A DNA stretch of 64,000 nt from an uncultured Eggerthella sp. (GTDB taxonomy: Bacteria > Actinomycetota > Coriobacteriia > Coriobacteriales > Eggerthellaceae). The DNA lies in NCBI GenBank assembly GCA_900553605.1, contig USDX01000003.1, positions 1 through 64,000 on the forward strand, in the 5' to 3' direction. The position numbers and the translations under genes are program-made. A model generated the notes under the pieces. That model did not search any database and had not been told where the DNA came from. It was given only the letters and a program-made list of their open reading frames with translations. Below are positions 1-9,074 of the stretch, piece by piece; position 1 is the stretch's first letter; the number at the start of each line of letters is the position of its first letter.

Positions 1-583
1 GAACCATCGGCTCGCCGCCGAGCTTCGTCACTTCCCCATCAATGCGAACGCGCGAAAATCCCTCCTTCTGCAAGTCCTGAAAGAGCTTGGTGAATTCGCC
101 TTTTCGACCCGCAACAACCGGCGCCATGATAAGGGCACGCTCGCCTTCACCTAGGGCCAACACGTCGTCGGTAACCTGGTCGGTAGTTTGCGACTTGATC
201 TCGCGCCCGCACTCGGGACAATGGGGAATGCCCACGCGTGCGAAAAGAAGGCGCAGATAATCATAGATTTCCGTAACGGTGCCGACCGTGGATCGGGGGT
301 TTTTGCTCGTGGTTTTCTGATCGATGGAAACCGCCGGGGAAAGACCGTCGATGGAATCAAGATCGGGCTTGCTCATCTGACCCAAAAACTGGCGCGCATA
401 GCTGGAAAGACTCTCCACATAGCGACGCTGGCCTTCCGCGTAAATAGTATCGAAGGCTAAGGAGCTTTTGCCGGAACCGGAGAGCCCCGTGATAACAACA
501 AGCTTGTCGCGCGGGATCTCCACATCGACGTTTTTGAGATTATGCTCGCGTGCACCCTTGATGACGATTGAGCTCTGCCCCAT
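1..583 (-). CDS. uvrA: Excinuclease ABC subunit A, N-terminal part (cut by window edge)
   Basis: This is the first 194 residues of UvrA, the damage-sensing ATPase of nucleotide excision repair; the rest lies beyond position 1. The start is the ATG at 581-583. Visible are the opening [19 protein letters not shown] segment, the Walker A motif GLSGSGKSS near residue 33, the YARQFLGQM segment, and a CPECG zinc-binding half near residue 135. These are strongly diagnostic of UvrA. It is transcribed away from the upstream xerC gene, with a 141-base gap between them. No LexA-type box was recognised in that gap. The family assignment is near certain; only the truncation by the window limits it. Confidence 0.95.
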   Translation of the reverse strand, partial: MGQSSIVIKGAREHNLKNVDVEIPRDKLVVITGLSGSGKSSLAFDTIYAEGQRRYVESLSSYARQFLGQMSKPDLDSIDGLSPAVSIDQKTTSKNPRSTVGTVTEIYDYLRLLFARVGIPHCPECGREIKSQTTDQVTDDVLALGEGERALIMAPVVAGRKGEFTKLFQDLQKEGFSRVRIDGEVTKLGGEPMV

Positions 584-724
584 GTTTGGCCTCTTCCTCT
601 TTTTCGTAACAAGAAATTGTACCGCAGAACAAGACGAAGCTCGCATGCTCCACAATTGCCACCTGCACATCACCCTCTAGGGGTAATCCGGAAATGCCTC
701 GAGCACGCCAAACCGACCTCTAAA

Positions 725-740
725 TCACCCTCGAGGGTGA
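725..740. repeat. Perfect 16-base palindrome at the xerC 3' end
   Basis: The sequence TCACCCTCGAGGGTGA is its own reverse complement and contains the xerC stop codon. A degenerate copy with the core CACCCTCTAGGGGT lies about 55 bases away, at 670-684, in the xerC-uvrA gap. The pair could be a protein-binding site or a weak hairpin; no function is known. Confidence 0.5.
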
Positions 741-1723
741 GCCTTGCGGTGAGCTTCCTGCAATCGCTCGGGGGTCATATGGGTATAGATCTGCGTGGTG
801 GAAAGGCTTGCATGGCCCAGCATCTCCTGAACGCTACGAAGATCAGCTCCCCCAGCCAGCAGATCGGTGGCAAATGAGTGGCGCATGGCGTGAGGCGTCA
901 GCGAAAGATCCAAACCGGCTTTGCCCAGAGCGCGCTTGAACACCGCGCGGATGGCATTAGCGCTCATTGGGTTCCCCCTAGAGGAAAGGAATACATATGG
1001 GTTGGGCCCCTTCAGCAAAGCGGGGCGCCCCTCGTTGAAATAACGGGCAAGCGCCAAACAAGCCCTTTTGTGCAATGGAACGATTCGCTCCTTCGAGCCT
1101 TTGCCTATAACGCGGAGCAACGCTTCATCCATGAACACCTGTGAGCATAAAAGCCCCGATGCTTCGGAAACGCGAAGCCCAGCAGCATACAACAGCTCAA
1201 GAAGGGCTTGGTCGCGAAGGTCGGTGGCGGAGATGTCCTCTGGATTCTTCCCCGCAAGAGTGACCGAGAGCAACCGTTCCATATCACCTTGCTTGATAAC
1301 GCGCGGCAAAGGCTTTCCCTGCTTGGGGCCTTGGATCACCTCGGCAGGGCTCGAGGACACATACCCTGTTACAACAAGCCATCGATAGAACGATTTAATA
1401 GAGCTCAGGTGACGGTTCGCCGTGCGGCGCGCGTAGTGCGCTTGATCGAGATAGGCAAGGTAGCGTCGCACATGACGATGAGTTGCCCCTAGCGGGGAAA
1501 TATCGCACCGGGCACACCAACGAAGATAATCGCTCACGTCAGCCCGATAAGCGCGAACGGTTTCCGTCGAAGCATTGAGTTCGGAGGAAAGCGAAGAGCA
1601 AAACGCATCGAGCAGCCCGGCGCAGGGCAGCTCCCCGCATATGCGGGTTTCCCCCTCCAAGGGCACAGCATCCCTGCCGCTTGGCGCTTCCTTCGCCATG
1701 TCGGGCTGCTCGATGCAATCCAT
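725..1723 (-). CDS. xerC: Tyrosine recombinase, XerC-type
   Basis: This 332-residue site-specific recombinase likely acts in chromosome dimer resolution. The N-terminal SAM-like core-binding domain spans about residues 35-125, and the catalytic domain follows. The full catalytic set is visible: R184, K208, H278, R281, H304 and nucleophile Y313 in the segment TTQIYTH. It begins one base after the trmFO stop, which suggests co-transcription, and the trmFO-xerC pairing matches the codV/xerC order known from Firmicutes; this favours XerC over XerD, although the two cannot be separated with certainty by eye. The protein is about 30 residues longer than usual at the N-terminus, so an internal ATG at 1697-1699 could be the true start. 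Confidence 0.9.
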   Translation of the reverse strand: MDCIEQPDMAKEAPSGRDAVPLEGETRICGELPCAGLLDAFCSSLSSELNASTETVRAYRADVSDYLRWCARCDISPLGATHRHVRRYLAYLDQAHYARRTANRHLSSIKSFYRWLVVTGYVSSSPAEVIQGPKQGKPLPRVIKQGDMERLLSVTLAGKNPEDISATDLRDQALLELLYAAGLRVSEASGLLCSQVFMDEALLRVIGKGSKERIVPLHKRACLALARYFNEGRPALLKGPNPYVFLSSRGNPMSANAIRAVFKRALGKAGLDLSLTPHAMRHSFATDLLAGGADLRSVQEMLGHASLSTTQIYTHMTPERLQEAHRKAHPRG

Positions 1724-1724
1724 A

Positions 1725-3131
1725 TTAGCCGATCAGACCCTTCTTGTGCAGCGCATCCACGTACCCCCGCAACGCCTCATCACCGCGGCTGGCATAGGCG
1801 GCATAGCGTTCACGCTTGTTGCGAATCTTCTTTTCGAAGGGTTTCATTATGCCGAAGTTCACATGCGTCGGCTGATAATCCTGCGTTTCGGGATTGGTGG
1901 CATAAGCAATGAGCGCGCCGAAAGCCGTTTCCTCGGGAAGCAATGGGGCGTCTTCGCCGCCCAATTGAGCACTCACGCTCAGCGCAGCATACAGCCCCGA
2001 AGCAATCGCCTCGCAATAGCCTTCCGTGCCACCGAATTGGCCAGCGACGAAAATCGGCACGGGCAAGGCATTCGCAGCTTCGGTACTCAGCTGGAGCGTT
2101 CGACTGAGCATCTGTGGCGCATCGATAAACGAATTGCGATGCATCACGCCATATCGAGCAAACTCGGCATTCTCAAGACCGGGGATCATGCGGAATACGC
2201 GCTTTTGTTCAGGAAACGTGAGGTTGGTCTGAAAACCAACCAAGTTGAAGCTCTGCCCGTGAGCATCTTCGGCACGCAGCTGAACTACCGCCCAGGGGCG
2301 ACGGCCTGTTGCCGGATCGGTGAGACCAACAGGCTTCAGTGGCCCAAAACGAGGGGCATCGAAGCCGCGACGCGCAATTTCCTCAATGGGCTGACAAGCT
2401 TGGAACAAGTCGGTTGTCTCGAATTCTCGCTTGATAACGCGATCGGCCGCCACGAGCTCCTCCATGAAGCGCTCGTATTCCTCTTTGCTGAAGGGAGCAT
2501 TCAGGTAATCGCCGCCCCCATCTTCGTAGCGGCTCTGGCTGAACACCTTGGACCTATCGAGCGAATCGGCCATAACCACCGGTGCTGCCGCATCATAGAA
2601 TGCAAGGTGACCCTGCCCAGTCAGCTTCTGCATAAAAGCAGCCAGCCTGTCGGAGGTAAGAGGCCCTGAAGCAACAATGACGGCATCGGCGGGCGCATAC
2701 GGTGCGGCCTCGGACCCATCGCCATTGGCCACGAGAACCTCGCCTTTGCCGCCCAAGCCAACCACTTCCGCATTCACGCGCGTGATGAGAGGATGCGCTT
2801 CAAGAGCATCAGTTGCCCGCTGCGAGAACAGGTCGCGATCGACCGCAAGCGCCCCGCCCGCCGCAACGCGTGTCTCGTTCGCAAACGAGATAAGGTTCGA
2901 CCCTAGGCAGGAAAGCTCATGCTTAAGCATTCCCGCCGCACTGTCGGGCTTAGTTGATTTCAGCGAGTTCGAGCACACCAATTCGGCAGCATTCCCGCTG
3001 CGGTGAACATCAGTCTGAACCAGCGGGCGCATTTCGAACAGACGAACCGCAATGCCACGCTGGGCAAGCTGAAGGGCAGCCTCGGTTCCCGCAAGGCCCG
3101 CCCCAATGATATCTACTGTGTTGTTTTCCAT
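1725..3131 (-). CDS. trmFO: Folate/FAD-dependent tRNA (uracil-54) 5-methyltransferase
   Basis: TrmFO makes ribothymidine at position 54 of the tRNA T-loop using methylene-tetrahydrofolate and FADH2. The N-terminal FAD-binding GAGLAGTEAA motif begins near residue 9, followed by the family segments LFEMRP and ELVCSNSLKS. The ATG at 3129-3131 (protein beginning MENNTVDIIGAG, 468 residues) is chosen because the reading frame upstream adds only 11 residues from a GTG and the family begins directly before the FAD motif. The gene is followed one base later by xerC. Confidence in the family is high; the start is moderately certain. Confidence 0.95.
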   Translation of the reverse strand: MENNTVDIIGAGLAGTEAALQLAQRGIAVRLFEMRPLVQTDVHRSGNAAELVCSNSLKSTKPDSAAGMLKHELSCLGSNLISFANETRVAAGGALAVDRDLFSQRATDALEAHPLITRVNAEVVGLGGKGEVLVANGDGSEAAPYAPADAVIVASGPLTSDRLAAFMQKLTGQGHLAFYDAAAPVVMADSLDRSKVFSQSRYEDGGGDYLNAPFSKEEYERFMEELVAADRVIKREFETTDLFQACQPIEEIARRGFDAPRFGPLKPVGLTDPATGRRPWAVVQLRAEDAHGQSFNLVGFQTNLTFPEQKRVFRMIPGLENAEFARYGVMHRNSFIDAPQMLSRTLQLSTEAANALPVPIFVAGQFGGTEGYCEAIASGLYAALSVSAQLGGEDAPLLPEETAFGALIAYATNPETQDYQPTHVNFGIMKPFEKKIRNKRERYAAYASRGDEALRGYVDALHKKGLIG

Positions 3132-3250
3132 AGCAGAAACTATACCTGAGCAGATCTTTGGCACATGCTGAACTTTTCATTATTCAGGCTTTTCCCTAAA
3201 ATCAAACACGAGGGATTTCTCGTCTCTTCACCAACTGCTAAGGAGACACC

Positions 3251-3787
3251 ATGGCTATCAATTTCTGCCCCCGATGCGGCTCAAAAATCAGCGCAGGAGC
3301 AAAATTCTGCGGAACATGCGGCTCCCCCTTGCAACGAGCAAGCGACCAACCAAGCCAAGCTTATTCTCCTCAAGCAACGCCTACACCAACCGGCGCCCAA
3401 GTTGCCTCAGCAACGTCAGCCGCCACCACAACCACAAAAAGCCCTTTAACCTGGGTCATCGTAGCGATAGTAGCAGTCGTAGCCATAGGAGCAAGCTGGT
3501 TCTTCTTCAATAACGACATCACAGGGACATGGGTCGCCGAAGAAAGCGGAACAACGGTCGAAATCGTCTTTGACCAGGGTGGCACGGGAACCATGACCAT
3601 ATACGACGCCGGCAAGTCAACAGACGACGTCGATTTCACCTATGAAATGAATGACGGTTATCTCCTTATCCAAACTAAAACGACCCTTTACAAATTCGGT
3701 CGCACAGTCAGGGTTCCTTGCGAGATACACGGGAATACGATGACATGGGACCCCGATGGAGACAACGTCACCTTCACCAGGCAGTAG
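3251..3787 (+). CDS. Zinc-ribbon, single-pass membrane protein of unknown function
   Basis: The 178-residue protein starts with a short zinc ribbon formed by C6, C9, C20 and C23, followed by a Pro/Thr/Ala-rich linker (about residues 28-63). One membrane helix lies at about 66-86, and a C-terminal domain of about 90 residues begins DITGTWVAEE, resembling the small beta-rich lipocalin-like/DUF5640 type of domain fused to zinc ribbons in many anaerobes. A clear ribosome site AAGGAGAC precedes the ATG. It is a lone plus-strand gene between divergent trmFO and convergent dprA. The function is not known; a cell-envelope sensing or protein-binding role is only a guess. Confidence 0.8.
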   Translation: MAINFCPRCGSKISAGAKFCGTCGSPLQRASDQPSQAYSPQATPTPTGAQVASATSAATTTTKSPLTWVIVAIVAVVAIGASWFFFNNDITGTWVAEESGTTVEIVFDQGGTGTMTIYDAGKSTDDVDFTYEMNDGYLLIQTKTTLYKFGRTVRVPCEIHGNTMTWDPDGDNVTFTRQ

Positions 3788-3811
3788 CCCCTCTGTATGC
3801 CAGCCGGCTAC

Positions 3812-3844
3812 GTGGGAATATAGGGACAGGTCCCATTTTCCCAC
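3812..3844. repeat. Hairpin element with GGGACAGGTCCC loop (REP-like)
   Basis: Arms GTGGGAA (3812-3818) and TTCCCAC (3838-3844) enclose a loop holding the self-complementary core GGGACAGGTCCC. It lies between the convergent zinc-ribbon gene and dprA and could act as a two-way terminator. A stem with near-identical arms occurs at 63959-63991, and hairpins with related loops lie at 53284-53371. Confidence 0.6.
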
Positions 3845-3845
3845 C

Positions 3846-4859
3846 TTACACGGTAGCCGGTCCGTAACGACCATCAGGGAACCGCGCAATCAGCCCATCG
3901 CGCTCAAAAGCCGCCAATTTCAACATGATCCAAGTGAGCCTGTCGCCAACCTGACCTTGCTCTCCCTCATCCCAGGGCAGCGCGAGCATCTGCTCTACGC
4001 GCATAGGATTTGCACAAAGTGCGGCGAGCAATGGGTCGGCATCACCTGAGGCCCCTTTTCCAGCCAAAGGACCTCCCTCAACGCTTCTTCCTGCAGTCTT
4101 ACGCATATCCTCCCTGCGCAAACAGCCGAATAGCCCAAACAACGTATCCTCGAACGTCTCGGAATCAATAATGGGCGTAGCGCCCTGATAGATAAGACGG
4201 TTCGCACCTAACGAAGTAGGCGAAGTGATGGGCCCTGGCACCACCAGCACTTCACGATTAGCGGCCAATGCCTCATCTGCGGTCGAAAACGTTCCAGAGG
4301 GAAGCCCTGCCTCTACAATGAGCGTGGCTCGCGCCAAGCCCGCAATGATTCGATTGCGGGCCCTAAACGTATAAGGCAACGGAGGAAACTCCCAATCGTG
4401 CTCGGAGACCACCGCCCCACCGCGATCGATTATTTCCTGGAACAGGGAAATATTACGAGCCGGATACGGCATATCGCAACCTCCGCCTAGCACCGCCACG
4501 GTCTGCCCTCCAACAGAAAGTGCTCCCCGATGTGCGTGGGAATCGCAGCCGAGGGCGCCGCCAGAGATAATTGGAACCCCCTTTGCCGCAGCCAATCCGG
4601 CAAACTTCTCAGCGGCAGACATCCCGTACGGCGTTGCCTTGCGGGCCCCTACCACCGCCAAACCGTCACACAGGGCATTCAAGTTGCCAACCACGTACAA
4701 CGTTTCTGGAGGATCGGGAACATTCATCAGAGAATCAGGGTACCCAGGCGCTCCCCTTTTCAAGGCATGACGAGCACCACGCATCTTGACCGCAGGAACA
4801 CTCGAATAGCGAGTTTTGTGGATACGCTTCGCTTGTTCCGTCGTAGGCTCTCCTACCAT
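3846..4859 (-). CDS. dprA: DNA-processing protein DprA (Smf)
   Basis: DprA binds incoming single-stranded DNA and loads RecA during natural transformation. The 337-residue protein has the Rossmann-like DprA fold: VVGARKATPYG at about 69-79, the loop SGGALGCDSHAHRGAL at about 99-114, GGGCDMPYP at about 125-133, the RNRIIAGL segment and the SGTFSTADEA segment. A C-terminal winged-helix-like tail follows (about 260-337). Its ATG overlaps the comM stop by seven bases, so the two are probably translationally coupled. The company of comM suggests DNA uptake or recombination. It ends two bases after a hairpin repeat. Confidence 0.93.
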   Translation of the reverse strand: MVGEPTTEQAKRIHKTRYSSVPAVKMRGARHALKRGAPGYPDSLMNVPDPPETLYVVGNLNALCDGLAVVGARKATPYGMSAAEKFAGLAAAKGVPIISGGALGCDSHAHRGALSVGGQTVAVLGGGCDMPYPARNISLFQEIIDRGGAVVSEHDWEFPPLPYTFRARNRIIAGLARATLIVEAGLPSGTFSTADEALAANREVLVVPGPITSPTSLGANRLIYQGATPIIDSETFEDTLFGLFGCLRREDMRKTAGRSVEGGPLAGKGASGDADPLLAALCANPMRVEQMLALPWDEGEQGQVGDRLTWIMLKLAAFERDGLIARFPDGRYGPATV

Positions 4860-6355
4860 TTCAATCCCCCTCCAAAACGTAGCCCAAAGGCTTCTGCTAC
4901 ATGAGCGTTCGATACCTGCTTCTGCTCCTCTATATCAGCGATGGTTCGCGCCAAAAGCAGCGTCTTAGCCAGTGCGCGAGCGCTGAGTTCCTTGCTTTCG
5001 GCAAGAGCAAGGAAGAACTCTTCCGTTTCAGCAGAAAAGCAACAGGCGTCCCTTAAATACCTCACGCTTTTCCCTGGCTTGCTGCCATTTCCTCCGAAGC
5101 ATGCTCGTTTCCCTCTGAAAGCCCGCGCTCGCTCAACACCCTCCCGCAACTCAGAAGAGCTTTTTCCCGCTTCCTGCCCCAACAGCTCACGGCTATCGCT
5201 GCGCCACACATCGATTCGAATATCGATACGGTCGAGCAAAGGGCCGCCGATACGATTCTGATACATCTGAACCGCAGCAGGAGAGCACTTGCACCGACCT
5301 GTAGGATCCCCGAAATAGCCGCATGGACAGGGATTGGTTGCCGCCAGAAGCTGAAAACGTGCAGGAAATGAATACGTGCCATCCGCACGTGTAAGCGTAA
5401 TACCCCCGTTTTCCAAAGGCTGACGAAGCGTCTGCAACACGGAGGCTTTGAATTCGCTCATTTCGTCAAGGAATAGTACCCCGTTATGGGCAAGGGATGC
5501 TTCTCCGGGGTGCGGCGGCGAGCCTCCCCCAACAAGGCCCGCTGCCGTAGCGCTATGATGGGGGCTGCGGAAAGGCCGCCGACCCTCAAGGATCGCCGCA
5601 ACGTCTTCGCCCACCACTGAATGGATGAGTGCCGTTTCCAGACGCTCTTCCTCACTGAGGCTGGGCAAAATACCGCCAAACCGCTGCGCAAGCATCGTTT
5701 TACCCGAACCAGGCGGCCCCACCATAATTACCCCGTGCCCGCCCGCTGCCGCTACTTGCAATGCGCGCTTTGCCATTTCATGCCCCAGAACCTCCGAGTA
5801 ATCGCCTGAAGGATGAATCCCTTCAAAGCTAAGCACAGGAGCATCGATAAAGCGCGGTTCGCGCACATGGGAAAGCCGTTCAAGAAATTTGCAGGTTAAG
5901 CCCTCGATTTTTACGAACCCCTCATCGGGAGCCCCAGCTATCAGTTCTAGCCCAAGCCCTGCCGCACAGCGCTGATACGCCAACATGCCCGCCGAGCAAC
6001 GCACGCCGCCTCCCAGAGAAAGCTCGCCAACTACCAAGGCATGACGCACCACCTCAGCATCCATTTGCCCCGTTGCAGCCAAAATGCCGAGAGCGATGGG
6101 CAGGTCAAACCCCGATCCAGTTTTACGCAAAGCGCCTGGAGCAAGATTAACCACGATCTTTTCATTCGGCATAACAAAGCCGCTTGAGCGCAATGCAGCC
6201 TTAACCCGCTCCCTTGACTCTTGGATGGCGGCATCGGCCATACCGACAATGGCAAACCCAGGAAGGCCGTTCGAAATCACAACCTCGACGGAAACGGGAA
6301 TGGCCTCAACCCCTCGAATGGTGGCACCCTGAACCGAAAACGAACGGAACGCCAT
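4853..6355 (-). CDS. comM: ComM/YifB-family AAA+ ATPase (Mg-chelatase-like)
   Basis: This 500-residue protein matches ComM, the hexameric branch-migration helicase used when transforming DNA is integrated. The N-terminal Lon-protease-like domain covers about residues 1-170. The Walker A motif GPPGSGKT lies at 213-220, the Walker B segment LFLDEMSEF near 295, and the CPCGYFGDPTGRCKC cysteine cluster near 345. It overlaps dprA downstream and sits two bases after the stop of the YraN-like gene's partner frame, so yraN-comM-dprA look like one unit. Length and motifs are typical of the family. Confidence 0.93.
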   Translation of the reverse strand: MAFRSFSVQGATIRGVEAIPVSVEVVISNGLPGFAIVGMADAAIQESRERVKAALRSSGFVMPNEKIVVNLAPGALRKTGSGFDLPIALGILAATGQMDAEVVRHALVVGELSLGGGVRCSAGMLAYQRCAAGLGLELIAGAPDEGFVKIEGLTCKFLERLSHVREPRFIDAPVLSFEGIHPSGDYSEVLGHEMAKRALQVAAAGGHGVIMVGPPGSGKTMLAQRFGGILPSLSEEERLETALIHSVVGEDVAAILEGRRPFRSPHHSATAAGLVGGGSPPHPGEASLAHNGVLFLDEMSEFKASVLQTLRQPLENGGITLTRADGTYSFPARFQLLAATNPCPCGYFGDPTGRCKCSPAAVQMYQNRIGGPLLDRIDIRIDVWRSDSRELLGQEAGKSSSELREGVERARAFRGKRACFGGNGSKPGKSVRYLRDACCFSAETEEFFLALAESKELSARALAKTLLLARTIADIEEQKQVSNAHVAEAFGLRFGGGLKW

Positions 6356-6357
6356 AC

Positions 6358-6783
6358 CTATTCCACCCCGAATGCATTTTTATGGAAACGTAAGAACGCA
6401 CGGTTCTCGGAGAGCACCAGAATGGAAATGACATCGAACCGAACGCGTATGTCGCAATTCTCGTACGTGGCCAGATAGCATGCCGCGATACGCTCGTATC
6501 GGTCACGCTTTTTAGCGTCAACCGCTTCGGCGGGAAACCCCTTTTCAACGTTAGATCTCGTTTTCACTTCGACAAAGCACAGGGTATCCTCTTCCAAGGC
6601 GATAATATCGGCTTCGCCAGCAACGCATGTCCAGTTCGTCTCTAGGATCTCATACCCTTTACGACTCAAAAAGCGTGCAGCCGCCAATTCCCCCCGTTTG
6701 CCCAAGGGCAAATCGCGCTCTTCGGGCGTAGGCTCAGGGAACGGGCCCTCTTCGTTTTTCAGGCATTCATTTTCAGCAACCAT
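6358..6783 (-). CDS. YraN-family (UPF0102) nuclease-like protein
   Basis: The protein is 141 residues if started at the ATG at 6781-6783, which is preceded by a strong AAAGGAGG ribosome site. A longer frame extends to 6930 but its extra 49 residues look unlike the family. The restriction-endonuclease-like core is visible: GKRGELAAARFL near residue 28, GEADIIA near 57 and FVEVKTRS near 70, the E-D-EVK set of this fold. The family is widely linked with rnhB, comM and dprA, as here, but its cellular role is not established; a DNA-processing role is inferred. Confidence 0.85.
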   Translation of the reverse strand: MVAENECLKNEEGPFPEPTPEERDLPLGKRGELAAARFLSRKGYEILETNWTCVAGEADIIALEEDTLCFVEVKTRSNVEKGFPAEAVDAKKRDRYERIAACYLATYENCDIRVRFDVISILVLSENRAFLRFHKNAFGVE

Positions 6784-7010
6784 AGCAGCCTCCTTTCGGT
6801 GACCACAATAGAAGCCGCACCTTAAATCGATGGGAATACCGTGCGAAAGCAATCGCAAACTTCTGAGAAAACGATGCGAATAACGAGCAAGCCCGGAAAC
6901 AAAAGAAGCCCCGTCCGCAATGAGCCCCAAACCGTCTATCTTTCCTCAGACACAGGTAATGAAAGGCGGTATAAGCCCATGCAAACGGGGATCGAAAACA
7001 AGAGAACCGT

Positions 7011-7793
7011 TTAGTCGAACAACGATTCCTGCAAAAAGTTCTGGCAGAACGATACGCGATGAATAGGAGTCAAACCCTTTTCCGCAATAGCTTGGCGATG
7101 ACGAGCACTCCCGTATCCCTTGGAAGAGGCAAAATCATAACCGGGGTACTCTTTTTCATAGGAGACCATCAAAGCATCACGCGACACTTTGGCAATAAGC
7201 GAAGCTGCCGAGATGGAGGCACAACGGGCATCACCATGCACCACGTTCATTTCACGAGGGTCAAGATGCAGAGGATTGCCATCAAGGAGAATCACTTCAG
7301 GCTCTATACCCTGGGCCTCAATTTCAGCAACAGCCTGTCTAAACGCCTTCCGTAAACATGCCGTCATGCCGCATTCGTCGATCTCGGAAGGTTCGATATT
7401 GACAATAGCCCACGCTAGAGCGCGTTCCTTAACCGTTTCAGCCAAAGCGGGCCTATGGGTTTCAGACACCTGTTTCGAATCGTTGAGCCCTTCGATCGGA
7501 GGAGCATCCTTGCGAAGCACTACTGCGCCTACCGTTAGGGGGCCAGCCAACGGACCACGGCCCACCTCATCGAGGCCAACAGTCACGGCGCCATTCGTAA
7601 TCTGTTCCTGGTAGGAATACAACTGGGATACCCGCTCGCGCTCCGCTTGCTCGGCCGCCAAACGACGCTTTGCAACAGCAAGTGCGTTCTGCACCCCCTT
7701 GCGCGTATCGGCACACAGCGAGCGCTCCAAAACCGCATACTCTTCCGCCGAAGCCTCAGAAAGCCGTTTCCTGATATCACTCACTGTTTGCAT
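7011..7793 (-). CDS. rnhB: Ribonuclease HII
   Basis: RNase HII cuts RNA in RNA:DNA hybrids and starts removal of misincorporated ribonucleotides. The 260-residue protein carries an N-terminal helical extension of about 70 residues, then the catalytic TVGLDEVGRGPLAGP segment with D75 and E76, followed by the LNDSKQ segment and the ILLDGNP segment with further acidic residues, and KVSRDALM. A GGAG ribosome site precedes the ATG. It lies about 230 bases upstream of the YraN gene and about 170 bases after rplS, which ends in a terminator, so it probably has its own promoter. Confidence 0.95.
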   Translation of the reverse strand: MQTVSDIRKRLSEASAEEYAVLERSLCADTRKGVQNALAVAKRRLAAEQAERERVSQLYSYQEQITNGAVTVGLDEVGRGPLAGPLTVGAVVLRKDAPPIEGLNDSKQVSETHRPALAETVKERALAWAIVNIEPSEIDECGMTACLRKAFRQAVAEIEAQGIEPEVILLDGNPLHLDPREMNVVHGDARCASISAASLIAKVSRDALMVSYEKEYPGYDFASSKGYGSARHRQAIAEKGLTPIHRVSFCQNFLQESLFD

Positions 7794-7926
7794 ATGCCGC
7801 TCCTATCTCAAACAGCTCCCCATTCTACCCCATCGCCATAAGCGCACGAGAACACGGGAGAGCAATAAAAATACGGGCGGATTGCGTTTCTCTTCCCTTG
7901 GCTTCTCTTCAGCTGGCCATTGGGAT

Positions 7927-7954
7927 AAAAAAAGACCCGCCAGAGGCGGGTCTT
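7927..7954 (-). terminator. Intrinsic terminator after rplS
   Basis: A perfect 10-base stem AAGACCCGCC/GGCGGGTCTT with a three-base loop is followed, on the minus strand, by a run of seven T residues. It sits eight bases past the rplS stop. Confidence 0.95.
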
Positions 7955-7961
7955 GAAAGAG

Positions 7962-8309
7962 CTAGTTAAAAGCCTTTTCCTTGATCTTGGCAGCCTTACC
8001 AACCTTGTCACGAAGGTAGTAGAGCTTAGCGCGGTTAACGTCGCCGCGACGAGTTACCTCAATCTTCTCGATCTTGGGAGAATGAACCGGGAAGGTACGC
8101 TCTACACCAACGGAGAAGCTGATCTTGCGAACCGTGAAGGTCTCACGGGAAGAAGCGCCATGACGGCGGATAACATCGCCCTGGAAGACCTGGATGCGCT
8201 CGCGGTTGCCTTCCTTAATGCGGTAGTGAACCTTTACGTTGTCGCCAACGTTGAAATCTGCGACCTCAGGGTTGATCTGCTGCTGCTCGATTGCGCGGAT
8301 AATATCCAT
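7962..8309 (-). CDS. rplS: 50S ribosomal protein L19
   Basis: The 115-residue protein ([16 protein letters not shown] start) is the bridge protein L19 of the large ribosomal subunit. Family segments [26 protein letters not shown] and [13 protein letters not shown] are present. The reading frame is open for 20 more codons upstream, but the ATG at 8307-8309 gives the standard family length and has an AAGGAA ribosome site. It is transcribed alone, from a strong promoter at 8378-8406 to a strong terminator at 7927-7954. Confidence 0.97.
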   Translation of the reverse strand: MDIIRAIEQQQINPEVADFNVGDNVKVHYRIKEGNRERIQVFQGDVIRRHGASSRETFTVRKISFSVGVERTFPVHSPKIEKIEVTRRGDVNRAKLYYLRDKVGKAAKIKEKAFN

Positions 8310-8377
8310 GGTTTCCGTTCCTTCTATATGCTCAACACTTAGTTTCACTAATAGGGTGTCTTCTGACACAGCCGAAA

Positions 8378-8406
8378 ATTATACTGTTAGCCAGATGTTC
8401 ATGCAA
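8378..8406 (-). promoter_or_regulatory. Sigma-70-type promoter of rplS
   Basis: On the minus strand TTGCAT and TATAAT are separated by exactly 17 bases, about 70 bases upstream of the rplS start. The leader also holds a small GTGTC-AGAA-GACAC hairpin at 8356-8369. This is the best consensus promoter in the window. Confidence 0.85.
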
Positions 8407-8503
8407 GAGGTTTATTGCTTTTTATTGGCAAACCTTCATCGACACCATATTCCCTCTTCTTTGGGCTGGACGTAAGAAGAAGCTGCCCAACGATGATACC
8501 AGT

Positions 8504-9061
8504 TCACTCGCATTCGTGGGGCAGATACTCTGCCAAATACCCTTTATCCGACAAAGCCTTCTCAATATCGTCAAGAGCCTCTTCGCTTTCGGCAGACACC
8601 AAATGAAAGTGATACCCCGAAGTAACTGTCATGAGCAACGAAGAGCGCCCTGTTCGCATGTCTTCGGAAAAGCGCGCAATATCACGACGGCTTTTCAGAC
8701 CCAAAGACGCAGTCACTTTTCCATACACGCGATGATTCACCATAACGTCTTCTACGGTGCCACCCAGATCGATGATGGTTTCAAGCTCATCTATCGTCTG
8801 CTCTTCTCCATGATGCACCTTGAAGCGCCTCGTGAACACCTGCGGCTCCCTCGAAGGCGACAGAACATAGCCACGATTGGTTGCCACGATATCGTGCCCG
8901 TTTGCGCGCAGAAGGGCAATGTCCTGCACGATAATCTGCCGACTTACTCCCAGCTCTTTAGCAAGCGCCGCACCTGAAAGTGGTTTATTTGAACCCGCAA
9001 GGTCGGAGACGATACGTCCCCGTCGCGTCTGCGCGCTTACCATAGCTTCAGCTTTGCCCAT
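8504..9061 (-). CDS. niaR: NiaR-type transcriptional repressor of NAD synthesis
   Basis: This 185-residue protein has an N-terminal winged helix-turn-helix of HTH_11 type (about residues 10-65, segment LAKELGVSRQIIVQDIALLRANG) and a C-terminal 3H domain named for conserved histidines; the HH pair near residue 82, the NHRVYG histidine near 110 and the GYHFH histidines near 150 are visible. NiaR repressors sense nicotinate and bind operators upstream of NAD genes. It is the last gene of the nadABC operon, 13 bases after nadC, so it likely controls its own operon through the inverted repeat at 12405-12422. An AAGGAG ribosome site precedes the ATG. Confidence 0.9.
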   Translation of the reverse strand: MGKAEAMVSAQTRRGRIVSDLAGSNKPLSGAALAKELGVSRQIIVQDIALLRANGHDIVATNRGYVLSPSREPQVFTRRFKVHHGEEQTIDELETIIDLGGTVEDVMVNHRVYGKVTASLGLKSRRDIARFSEDMRTGRSSLLMTVTSGYHFHLVSAESEEALDDIEKALSDKGYLAEYLPHECE

Positions 9062-9074
9062 AAGCCGCTCCTTG

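Noticed and set aside
1575..2669. A 364-residue plus-strand frame across xerC and trmFO
   Set aside because: It covers two genes with strong motifs on the minus strand and has no recognisable domain.
8310..8377. A ribosomal-protein autoregulatory leader for rplS
   Set aside because: Only a small five-pair hairpin is present; no match to a known L19 leader structure could be made by eye.
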